NCBI GenBank assembly: GCA_013202615.1
Contig: JABMRL010000142.1
Span: forward strand, 1-5,191
Direction: 5' to 3'
Origin: Dehalococcoidia bacterium
GTDB lineage: Bacteria > Chloroflexota > Dehalococcoidia > Dehalococcoidales > RBG-16-60-22
Length of the DNA: 5,191 bases
Part shown: positions 1 through 5,191 of the stretch, one piece after another
Layout of the letters: each line of letters begins with the position of its first letter
Numbering within the stretch: position 1 is the stretch's first letter
Position numbers and translations under genes: made by a program
The notes under the pieces: model-generated
What the model saw: the letters and a program-made list of their open reading frames with translations, nothing else
Told to the model about the DNA's origin: nothing
Databases searched by the model: none

Positions 1-114
1 CTGCCAGTGCCGGAATTTGTTTTCATATCTATACCGGGTCGTGTAGTACACAAGCATAGTACCCAGAATCGCGGCGACGGTGATAATGATAATGATGAGG
101 GCAACGACATCCAT
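1..114 (-). CDS. N-terminus of a membrane-anchored protein, function unknown (partial, runs off left edge)
   Basis: This is the first 38 codons of a gene that continues beyond the left edge; the frame stays open to base 1. The ATG at 114-112 is preceded on the minus strand by a strong GGGGAGGTG ribosome site a few bases upstream, and the start lies 27 bases after the pyrE stop, so it is probably the third gene of the lepB-pyrE operon. Residues about 4-24 form one very hydrophobic helix (Ile-rich, then ILGTMLVYY). A basic, aromatic stretch follows (RYRYENKFRHWQ), which suggests a short N-terminus outside and the bulk of the protein in the cytoplasm. This layout resembles small membrane-anchored proteins such as the predicted endonucleases related to archaeal Holliday junction resolvases, but the visible part cannot establish that. 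The function is left open. Confidence 0.75.
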   Translation of the reverse strand, partial: MDVVALIIIIITVAAILGTMLVYYTTRYRYENKFRHWQ

Positions 115-141
115 GGTGCACCTCCCCGAATATTTCCGGCG

Positions 142-717
142 TCAGGCCGGCGGCTGGCTGCTGCCGGGCTTTACCAGCGGAATGCCGGCGGCGCAAAGCG
201 GACACTCTTCCGGTCGATAGGTAACGGTGGCGGCGTGGTGGCAGCTGAAGAGGGGAAAGCCAAAGTCTGGAGCCTGCCCGGAGCGGTCGACCAGCACGCC
301 GATGCCGACGATGTTGCCGTCCAGTTTATTGACGGCGGCGATAACTTCGTGGACGGAGCTACCTGTGGTCAGGATGTCGTCAACGATGAGGACCCGCTCT
401 CCGGGGTCTATACTGAAACCTCTGCGGAAGTTTCTCTCCTCATCCTCTTTCTCGGCAAAGATGCCGCGGACGCCCAGCTGTCGGGCGACCTCAAAGGCGA
501 GGATGATGCCGCCGGTGGTTGGCCCGGCGACGACCTGCACGTTTTCGCGGCGAAAGTGGTCGGCAATCATTCGGCAGAGTTGCTCGGTATAGCCGGGAAA
601 CTGCAGGATACGGAACTTCTCCCAGTAAGCCGGGGAGTGAAGCCCGGAGGTGAGCAGGAAATGGCCCTTCAGCAGTGCGCCTGATTTTTCAAAAATATCT
701 TCGGTTTTACCGGCCAC
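142..717 (-). CDS. pyrE: Orotate phosphoribosyltransferase (Thermus-type)
   Basis: This cytoplasmic enzyme of de novo pyrimidine synthesis joins orotate to PRPP to give orotidine monophosphate and pyrophosphate. The 191-residue product has the type I phosphoribosyltransferase PRPP-binding motif VLIVDDILTTGSS at residues 109-121. It also has the VAGPTTGG strand-turn at 63-70, the N-terminal GHFLLTSGLHSPAYWEKF segment (18-35) typical of OPRT, and a flexible-loop region with Lys90 in FAEKEDEERNFRRGF. The tail ECPLCAAGIPLVKPGS (171-186) matches my memory of the Thermus-type OPRT family rather than the E. coli type, whose loop reads RKEAKDHG. The start is GTG at 717-715, with GGAGG at 727-723 five bases upstream. 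An ATG four bases further upstream is out of frame and stops after four codons. The gene follows lepB by 23 bases and is probably co-transcribed with it. Length is normal and there is no sign of damage. Confidence 0.93.
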   Translation of the reverse strand: MAGKTEDIFEKSGALLKGHFLLTSGLHSPAYWEKFRILQFPGYTEQLCRMIADHFRRENVQVVAGPTTGGIILAFEVARQLGVRGIFAEKEDEERNFRRGFSIDPGERVLIVDDILTTGSSVHEVIAAVNKLDGNIVGIGVLVDRSGQAPDFGFPLFSCHHAATVTYRPEECPLCAAGIPLVKPGSSQPPA

Positions 718-722
718 TCATG

Positions 723-727
723 CCTCC
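723..727 (-). promoter_or_regulatory. Ribosome binding site that fixes the pyrE GTG start
   Basis: The minus strand reads GGAGG, then CATGA, then GTG. Five-base spacing favours the GTG at 717. The ATG at 721-719 lies only one base after the site and opens just MSGR-stop. The product aligned to OPRT begins in the GTG frame. Confidence 0.7.
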
Positions 728-740
728 AAGAAATACCAGC

Positions 741-1319
741 CTACATATTATATAATAGATAACACTTTGCCATGTATGTATCGACGATGCTGGCCAGCTG
801 TTCGTGCAGTGAGTATTCTGGCACCAGCCCCCACTCCGGTGGCGGCCAGATGGAAAGCCAGGCTTTGCCCACGATGTTCTGGCGCGGAACCACCCAGCCG
901 TTGTGTGAGTCATTGCTCTGGTTGCGGTTGTCACCGAGAACGAAATAATTGCCTGCCGGTATCTTCTGCTTGCTGAGGTGGTAGCTGGGCGTGTTGTTGA
1001 TATAAGGCTCTGTCAGTCGCGTGCCGTTCACATAGACCGCGTCGTCTTTAACTTCCACCGTGTCATTGGGCAGGGCGATGATGCGCTTGATGAACTCTCC
1101 CTTCTCGCTGTTGGTTGGCCTGAAGACGATAACATCGCCTCTCTCCGGCTCGTGTATTCGATAGGTAACCTTGCTTATCAGGATACGCTGCTCGCTGTGA
1201 AAACTTGGCTCCATGCTGATGCCGACAATAATGACGGTGTCAATGGTGAAACGCAACGCGAAAAAAACGACCAGGGCAAGTACAGCGGTTATTATTAGTT
1301 CATGGAAAAAGGACTTCAT
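741..1319 (-). CDS. lepB: Signal peptidase I
   Basis: This is the type I leader peptidase, a membrane serine protease with a Ser/Lys dyad that cuts signal peptides from secreted proteins on the outer face of the cytoplasmic membrane. The 192-residue product has one N-terminal membrane helix (about 8-24). It then has the catalytic motif GISMEPS with Ser35, the general-base segment FIKRIIALP with Lys78, the box GDVIVF (61-66), and the conserved GDNRNQSNDSHNGW (129-142). The domain ends at WPPPEWGLVPEYS (158-170). About 22 further residues (LHEQLASIVDTYMAKCYLLYNM) form a tail I do not recognise as family-typical. The start is ATG at 1319-1317, with a GGAG site ten bases upstream and a good promoter 20 bases beyond. 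It is the first gene of a probable lepB-pyrE-(left-edge gene) operon. Confidence 0.96.
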   Translation of the reverse strand: MKSFFHELIITAVLALVVFFALRFTIDTVIIVGISMEPSFHSEQRILISKVTYRIHEPERGDVIVFRPTNSEKGEFIKRIIALPNDTVEVKDDAVYVNGTRLTEPYINNTPSYHLSKQKIPAGNYFVLGDNRNQSNDSHNGWVVPRQNIVGKAWLSIWPPPEWGLVPEYSLHEQLASIVDTYMAKCYLLYNM

Positions 1320-1346
1320 TAACTGCTCACTCCGCTTATCCGTCCA

Positions 1347-1376
1347 ATTATAGCCTATTTGTTCTTATCCTGCCAG
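1347..1376 (-). promoter_or_regulatory. Sigma70-like promoter of lepB
   Basis: On the minus strand there is a perfect -10 box TATAAT (1352-1347) and a -35 box CTGGCA (1376-1371, four of six matches to TTGACA), separated by 18 bases. Transcription would start near 1340, giving an untranslated leader of about 20 bases before the lepB ATG. This fits a promoter for the whole lepB-pyrE operon. It was assigned by eye. Confidence 0.7.
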
Positions 1377-1395
1377 TCTGGAAACAGAGATGCAA

Positions 1396-1425
1396 TGGAC
1401 AAAATGCGATGGCTGGGCGGATAAT
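1396..1425 (+). promoter_or_regulatory. Sigma70-like promoter of the small plus-strand gene
   Basis: A -35 box TGGACA (1396-1401, five of six) and a -10 box GATAAT (1420-1425, five of six) are separated by 18 bases. Transcription would start near 1432, just before the inverted repeat, and leave a leader of about 33 bases. The -35 boxes of this promoter and the lepB promoter are only 19 bases apart, back to back. Confidence 0.6.
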
Positions 1426-1434
1426 GATAAGGAG

Positions 1435-1454
1435 TCTTTATAACAATATAAAGA
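1435..1454 (+). repeat. Perfect AT-rich inverted repeat in the leader of the small plus-strand gene
   Basis: The arms are TCTTTATA (1435-1442) and TATAAAGA (1447-1454), fully complementary over eight bases, with the four-base loop ACAA. The right arm runs into the GAGG ribosome site (1453-1456) of the downstream gene. It could be a repressor site just downstream of the predicted transcription start, or a weak RNA hairpin at the 5' end of the message that affects stability or ribosome access. The repeat is directly visible; its role is inference. Confidence 0.7.
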
Positions 1455-1464
1455 GGTGAGTAAA

Positions 1465-1668
1465 ATGGGATGGTTTGGTAAAAAGGTGGCAAAGTTCAGA
1501 CAGGTGCCGGACCCTTATTTCTCCCTGCACGTCACCGCCAAGTTTCTGGCTGGAGTAGGTATAGGCGTGCTATTGGCTACCTGGCTGCCAGTATGGACTG
1601 GCTGGATATTTATTGGCGTTGCTTTGCTGATATCTATTCCAAGTGCCAGAATTGTCCTTGGCAAGTGA
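1465..1668 (+). CDS. Small two-helix membrane protein, function unknown
   Basis: This is a 67-residue product I do not recognise. The ATG at 1465 is chosen because AAAGAGGTGAG, nearly a full anti-Shine-Dalgarno match, lies eight bases upstream; a GTG at 1456 in the same frame overlaps that site and is unlikely. The N-terminal 25 residues are basic and amphipathic (WFGKKVAKFRQ, then VPDPYFSLHVTAK). Two hydrophobic helices follow, at about 26-41 and 44-58, joined by the very short turn LPVW, and the protein ends with the basic tail ARIVLGK. The charge pattern predicts both ends in the cytoplasm, as a membrane hairpin. It is the only plus-strand gene here, with its own promoter, and it ends 14 bases from the comEC stop. 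A good ribosome site, a promoter and a clean membrane pattern support it as real. Confidence 0.8.
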   Translation: MGWFGKKVAKFRQVPDPYFSLHVTAKFLAGVGIGVLLATWLPVWTGWIFIGVALLISIPSARIVLGK

Positions 1669-1682
1669 TGTGGGGGTTTGTG

Positions 1683-4106
1683 CTATCTTGCACCTAGTAT
1701 TCTGACCCACAGCTTCTCTCCGTCAGTGGTGAACTGTATCGTGCCGTGATGGTCGGTGCGGTAGATGTTTCCTCGGCCCAGTTTATTTTCCAGCCTGTCC
1801 ACTACCTCATCGCCGGGGTGCCCGAATTTATTATCGGCGCCGACGGAGAGCACTGCAATCTGCGGGTCAACTGCGGACAGGAATTCCTGGCTGGTGGAGG
1901 TATCGGAGCCATGATGGGCGACCTTCAGCACGGTGCTTTTTAATGCCGCCCGGCGGGTGATGAGATGAAGTTCCGCTTCACGCCGTATGTCGGCGGCGAG
2001 CATGAAGCTGACGTTACCGTCCTTCAGACACAGCACCACGCCATTATTGTCAATGTCTTCATCCGTGTCCTTTAACAGAGCCTCCGGTGGATGGAGTACT
2101 GTGAGCGTTGCCTCGCCCAGAGCAATCTGCTGTCCGGCAAGGGCAGTGATTCTTTCAAGCTCTTTTTCTGTGACCAGTCTCTGCCATTCTTCATATAACG
2201 GCGTACCGCTGTCGAGATTCGGGTCGAGCACCTTTTCCACACGGTAGCGCTTCAGCACCTCAATCAGCCCGGCGAGGTGGTCCTGGTCGGGGTGGGTCAG
2301 AATAACCAGCTCTATGGTCCTGTCCCAGAAGGGCATCTGCCGACCCAGTTCCAGGCTTATTGCCTGCGGGCTGGGCCCACCATCAATCAGCACCTGCTGG
2401 CTTCCCTGCTGTATCAGAATGGCGTCGCCCTGTCCCACGTCCAGGAAGCTGATGCTTAGTTCATCATCGGGCATGGAGGCGGCGATGACCGAGACCAGCA
2501 CTGCCATCGTGGCCAGCAGAGGAAGCACCCATTTCACAGGTAGCCGGCAGACAGCATTCGCCGACCGGCTGGCCCCTGACCTGAACCCCGCCGTTGCCTT
2601 TGATATCCAGTCGATTTTCAGTTTCCGCCCGAGGATAATTGCTGTCGTCAGCCCCGCGTAATACAGCCATAGCCAGGCTGGAGCTATCGGGTCCACTTCA
2701 ATGAAGGCCAGGGGTGACGAAGCCAGCCAGCTGGCTATTACCAGCATATAGGACAGGAAAAGCCAGGCAAGCCAGCCGACGGCCTGGCCGACAGGAAGGA
2801 ATATGAGGCCGATAACGCCGGATGCCGCGCCGACAAGGATTACTGCCGGTAGAGCTGGCAGGAGCAGGAACGTGGCCAGCGGCCCGGCAAAGGAGATGAT
2901 GCCGAAATAATAAGCCACCACCGGCCAGACCGCGATTATGGCCGCCATGGTGACACTGAGACTGTCGCCGGCGAAGGTGGCGGCGGTCGCTATAGCCCCC
3001 TCTTCGCCAATGAATTTACTTATCGCCCTTCTTCCCAGTGAACGGAAAGATGGAAAGAGAAAGACCAGCCCCGCCATCGCCAGGAAGCTAAGTTGAAAGG
3101 CAGCGTCTTCCAGGATGTAAGGGCTGATGCCAACCATTATCGCAGCGGCAAAGGTAAGGGCAGTGATGGCACTGCGCTGCCTCCCCAGAAGTTCGGCGGT
3201 GAGAAACAGGGTGCCCATAATGGCGCCACGGATCACCGGTGGGTGCATGCCGGTGAGCAGCGCATACAGCCAGATGGTAGCAATAGCCAGCCATACATAC
3301 AGGTAGTATCGACGACCGAATAGCCATATGCCGAGGCTGAGCATGATACCGGCCACGATGCCGAGGTGAAGCCCTGATATGGCCAGTAGATGTGCCGTCC
3401 CGGTTCTGGCGAAATCATTTTTGACTGATGGCGGTATATTTTCGCGGATGCCCAGAATGATTCCCTGGGCCAGTGATGCCTGCGGCTCAGGCAGTGCCCT
3501 GGCCAGCGTTTGTGCCAGGCTGGCTCTCAACTCATATATCAATGACAGCGGCTTGAAACCGAGCCCGCGTGCCTCTATTTCGATGTCGGGGTAGAGAATG
3601 GTGCTGTAGATTCCCTGATGGGCAAGGTAGCCCCGGTAATCGAAGTCGTTTAGCTGGGGTGGCGTCTCCATCTCGCCAGTCACCTGGAGCCGGTCACCGT
3701 ATTTGTACGTGGAGACGCGCGGCACAATGAGCAGGGCATTTCCTTCGACCGATTGCCATTCACCATCGGTGCGTGTTTCTGAAACGGAAAAGTAGAGGCG
3801 GGTGCTGCGGTCGCTGATTTCAGGGTCTCTGGCTATTATCCCCCTGACGTCAATGGTGCCGCGGTCATTATAGTAACGCAGGTCGTCAACGTCGATTACA
3901 TGCAGGCTTTGATAGGCATACCATGAGGCGGTAAAAAGGGCGAGCAGGCTGAGGCTGGTTATAACTATGAATTTGCGGTACTTTTTCAGAAAGAGAAGAA
4001 GTGGCAGCGGCACGAGACCGGCTGACAGCAGGACCAGAGGCAGGTCGAATCTGGTCCCCAGATAAATGCCCACCACCCAGGCGGCGCTGAGTAAAATCAG
4101 TGGCAT
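1683..4106 (-). CDS. comEC: DNA internalisation competence protein ComEC/Rec2
   Basis: This polytopic membrane channel carries single-stranded DNA into the cytoplasm during natural transformation. The 807-residue product is full length and has all the usual parts. N-terminal helices occupy about 1-63. An OB-like DUF4131 domain covers about 75-180 (VRGIIARDPE to GDRLQVTGEM). The Competence domain covers about 210-495, with GTAHLLAISGLHLGI (236-250), MHPPVIRGAIMG (287-298) and AAFQLSFLAMAGLV (335-348). A basic loop and one more helix (about 527-544) follow. The last part is a metallo-beta-lactamase domain from about 550: FLDVGQGD (554-561), the metal motif THPDQDH (604-610), Asp706 in AADIR, and VAHHGSD (729-735). 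That domain is thought to act as the nuclease for the non-transforming strand. The start is ATG at 4106 with AAGGA five to six bases upstream. It follows comEA by 18 bases, so the two are almost certainly co-transcribed. No key residue is missing. Confidence 0.96.
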   Translation of the reverse strand: MPLILLSAAWVVGIYLGTRFDLPLVLLSAGLVPLPLLLFLKKYRKFIVITSLSLLALFTASWYAYQSLHVIDVDDLRYYNDRGTIDVRGIIARDPEISDRSTRLYFSVSETRTDGEWQSVEGNALLIVPRVSTYKYGDRLQVTGEMETPPQLNDFDYRGYLAHQGIYSTILYPDIEIEARGLGFKPLSLIYELRASLAQTLARALPEPQASLAQGIILGIRENIPPSVKNDFARTGTAHLLAISGLHLGIVAGIMLSLGIWLFGRRYYLYVWLAIATIWLYALLTGMHPPVIRGAIMGTLFLTAELLGRQRSAITALTFAAAIMVGISPYILEDAAFQLSFLAMAGLVFLFPSFRSLGRRAISKFIGEEGAIATAATFAGDSLSVTMAAIIAVWPVVAYYFGIISFAGPLATFLLLPALPAVILVGAASGVIGLIFLPVGQAVGWLAWLFLSYMLVIASWLASSPLAFIEVDPIAPAWLWLYYAGLTTAIILGRKLKIDWISKATAGFRSGASRSANAVCRLPVKWVLPLLATMAVLVSVIAASMPDDELSISFLDVGQGDAILIQQGSQQVLIDGGPSPQAISLELGRQMPFWDRTIELVILTHPDQDHLAGLIEVLKRYRVEKVLDPNLDSGTPLYEEWQRLVTEKELERITALAGQQIALGEATLTVLHPPEALLKDTDEDIDNNGVVLCLKDGNVSFMLAADIRREAELHLITRRAALKSTVLKVAHHGSDTSTSQEFLSAVDPQIAVLSVGADNKFGHPGDEVVDRLENKLGRGNIYRTDHHGTIQFTTDGEKLWVRILGAR

Positions 4107-4124
4107 GGGTGTCCTTCTTTAATA

Positions 4125-4628
4125 TTAATCTGAAACCGTTATCAGGTGTTTTATTTTTTCGTAGGTCGCTGTCCCGATACCTTCCACGCTGGTTATTTCG
4201 CTGATATGTCTGAACTGTCCGTTCTGCTGGCGGTAATCTATGATGGCCTGGGCTTTCGTTTCGCCAATGCCGGGGAGCGCCTGCAACAGCCAGGCTCCGG
4301 CATGGTTCAGGTTGACCTTTTGTGATACCTCTGCTTCGTTGACAGAAGGAATATACAGCTTGATGCCATCAAGGTCGGCCGCAGCGGTCGTCCCGCCGGC
4401 CGTCTCCAGCAAAGCAGCGACGGAGTCTCCTTCTTGCAGTGGATAGTAACCGGGAACATTGACCGCACCGGCAACGGATATCTGACCGCTTATTTCTGGC
4501 GCTGGAGATAGGTTGATCTCAATCGGCTGACTGCGGTCGTACTTTGACCATATCAATACGCTGCCCGCCACAATCATGATAATGAGAAGCAGGATAAGCG
4601 CTACCCAGAATTTACTGGACCTTATCAT
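4125..4628 (-). CDS. comEA: Competence protein ComEA (SLBB plus helix-hairpin-helix DNA receptor)
   Basis: This membrane-anchored receptor binds incoming double-stranded DNA outside the cytoplasmic membrane and passes it to ComEC. The 167-residue product has a basic start and one membrane helix (about 8-28), a short linker, an SLBB domain at about 48-95 (ISVAGAVNVPGYYPL, then ALLETAGGT), and a C-terminal double helix-hairpin-helix domain from about 104 to 165. That last domain shows VNLNHAGAWLLQALPGIG (105-122), AQAIIDYRQQNGQF (126-139) and ITSVEGIGTATYEKI (145-159). The order anchor-SLBB-HhH is that of Gram-positive-type ComEA, unlike the short periplasmic form of Gram-negatives. The start is ATG at 4628 with GGAGAAGG just upstream. 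It is the first gene of the comEA-comEC pair. Confidence 0.95.
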   Translation of the reverse strand: MIRSSKFWVALILLLIIMIVAGSVLIWSKYDRSQPIEINLSPAPEISGQISVAGAVNVPGYYPLQEGDSVAALLETAGGTTAAADLDGIKLYIPSVNEAEVSQKVNLNHAGAWLLQALPGIGETKAQAIIDYRQQNGQFRHISEITSVEGIGTATYEKIKHLITVSD

Positions 4629-4648
4629 GACCTTCTCCTGAAATGAGA

Positions 4649-4678
4649 TTTATATGATGTGGACGGGTGTGGTTTCGG
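4649..4678 (-). promoter_or_regulatory. Possible weak promoter for comEA-comEC
   Basis: The 114-base gap between trkA and comEA holds the minus-strand hexamer TATAAA (4654-4649), with a poor -35 candidate CCGAAA (4678-4673) 18 bases upstream. Transcription from it would start close to the comEA ribosome site. No terminator hairpin with a T-run follows trkA, so read-through is also possible. Confidence 0.25.
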
Positions 4679-4742
4679 GTTGAAGGCGGTTGGTGGCTTT
4701 CAGGGCTCTTTCTTTTACCGTCCCCATTTAACATTCCGGTTG

Positions 4743-5191
4743 TCAGATGCCGGTCAGGTTGTAACGCAGTTCCTCTTCCAGTTCCGGAGTGGTCAGGGCG
4801 ATTATCTGGTCTCCTTCGCGGATAACGGTATTGGGTTTAGGTATGACCGGCTTGCGGTCTCTGGGGATAAGCAGCGCCAGCTTCACTCCCTCTGGCAGGT
4901 GGACTTCTCTGACCGATTTGCCAATGGTCTTAGCGCCTGAAGGAATTCTTATCTCTACAATCTCCAGCCCCCTGTCATCACGGGTCATCAGGTGCGTCAG
5001 CGTATGCGTGGGCACTTCTTTTTCTATGACTTCCAGGATGATGTTGGTGGCACTGACGGTAACATCGATTCCCAGTTTCTTGAAGAGGATTTCATTCTGG
5101 GGGTTTCTGACGCGGGCGATGGTACGGGGCACGTTGAATTTATGCTTGGCTACCTGGCACGCGACCATATTGTCTGCATCGTCTCCGGTAA
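4743..5191 (-). CDS. trkA: TrkA-family potassium uptake regulatory protein (partial, 5' end off right edge)
   Basis: This is the C-terminal part, about 149 residues, of a cytoplasmic RCK protein that binds NAD(H) or other nucleotides and gates a TrkH/KtrB-type potassium channel. The open frame runs to the window edge. The residues before the first internal Met read TGDDADN, matching the conserved T-G-D-D-x-x-N of the RCK_N domain, so that Met (5168) is not the true start. The rest of RCK_N is VPRTIARVRNPQNEILFKKLGID. An RCK_C (TrkA_C) domain follows, from about GLEIVEIRIPSGAKTIGKSV through LALLIPRDRK to IREGDQIIALTTPELEEEL. It ends normally at the TGA (4745-4743). The partner channel is not in this window. 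It may belong to the same transcript as comEA or end before it. Confidence 0.92.
   Translation of the reverse strand, partial: TGDDADNMVACQVAKHKFNVPRTIARVRNPQNEILFKKLGIDVTVSATNIILEVIEKEVPTHTLTHLMTRDDRGLEIVEIRIPSGAKTIGKSVREVHLPEGVKLALLIPRDRKPVIPKPNTVIREGDQIIALTTPELEEELRYNLTGI

Noticed and set aside
7..684. Long plus-strand open frame of about 225 codons opposite pyrE
   Set aside because: It lies antisense to a clearly recognisable OPRT, has a low-complexity Asp/Gly-rich composition with no family motif, and lacks a credible ribosome site. It is a shadow of GC-rich coding DNA.
1390..1459. Short leader-peptide-like frames (ATG at 1390, 17 codons; ATG at 1424, 11 codons ending in the ribosome site)
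   Set aside because: Both ATGs lie upstream of the predicted transcription start (about 1432) and have weak ribosome sites, so they are probably not transcribed as leaders.
3088..3594. Overlapping small frames on both strands within comEC
   Set aside because: They sit inside the conserved Competence domain of comEC and show no family motif or ribosome site of their own.
4661..4723. Possible hairpin GGACGG/CCGTCC in the trkA-comEA gap
   Set aside because: The arms are six bases long with a loop of more than 50 bases and no T-run, so it is not a believable terminator or riboswitch.
1..5191. A new defence, mobile or CRISPR-like system
   Set aside because: No repeats-spacers, transposase, recombinase, toxin-antitoxin pair or defence domain is visible; nearly all coding DNA belongs to well-known families.

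Overview
This 5.2 kb window is a compact bacterial housekeeping and competence neighbourhood. Most genes lie on the minus strand, so they are transcribed from right to left. Reading in that direction the order is: a TrkA-family K+ channel regulatory protein (5' end off the right edge), comEA, comEC, then, across a divergent promoter region, lepB (signal peptidase I), pyrE (orotate phosphoribosyltransferase), and the first 38 codons of a small membrane-anchored protein that runs off the left edge. One small gene, a 67-residue two-helix membrane protein, lies alone on the plus strand between lepB and comEC. It is divergent from lepB and convergent with comEC.

Organism: the genes are clearly bacterial, with purine-rich Shine-Dalgarno sites, sigma70-like promoters and short intergenic gaps. 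The PyrE has the form seen in the Thermus-type OPRT family, with a C-terminal ECPLC...PGS tail. ComEA has a membrane anchor, an SLBB domain and a helix-hairpin-helix domain, as in Gram-positive-like competence systems. Together with moderate-to-high GC, my best guess is a Chloroflexota bacterium, perhaps Dehalococcoidia. This is a recollection-based inference and not a search result.

Layout: 4743-5191 is trkA. 4629-4742 is a 114-base gap with at most a weak promoter. 4125-4628 is comEA and 1683-4106 is comEC, with an 18-base gap that holds the comEC ribosome site, so they are very probably co-transcribed. 1465-1668 is the small plus-strand gene. 1320-1464 is a short control region with two good back-to-back promoters and a perfect AT-rich inverted repeat at the predicted start of the plus-strand transcript. 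741-1319 is lepB, 142-717 is pyrE and 1-114 is the truncated gene. The last three are 23-27 bases apart and probably form one operon driven by the lepB promoter.

Function: ComEA (surface DNA receptor) and ComEC (membrane DNA channel with a metallo-beta-lactamase nuclease-like domain) are the core of DNA uptake in natural transformation. LepB processes secreted proteins and PyrE makes OMP in pyrimidine synthesis. I see no mobile element, CRISPR array, tRNA or rRNA, and no convincing undescribed multi-gene system. The parts most worth a second look are the small membrane-protein gene with its hairpin leader, the Cys/His-rich end of PyrE, and the truncated left-edge gene. No gap without a gene exceeds 300 bases.
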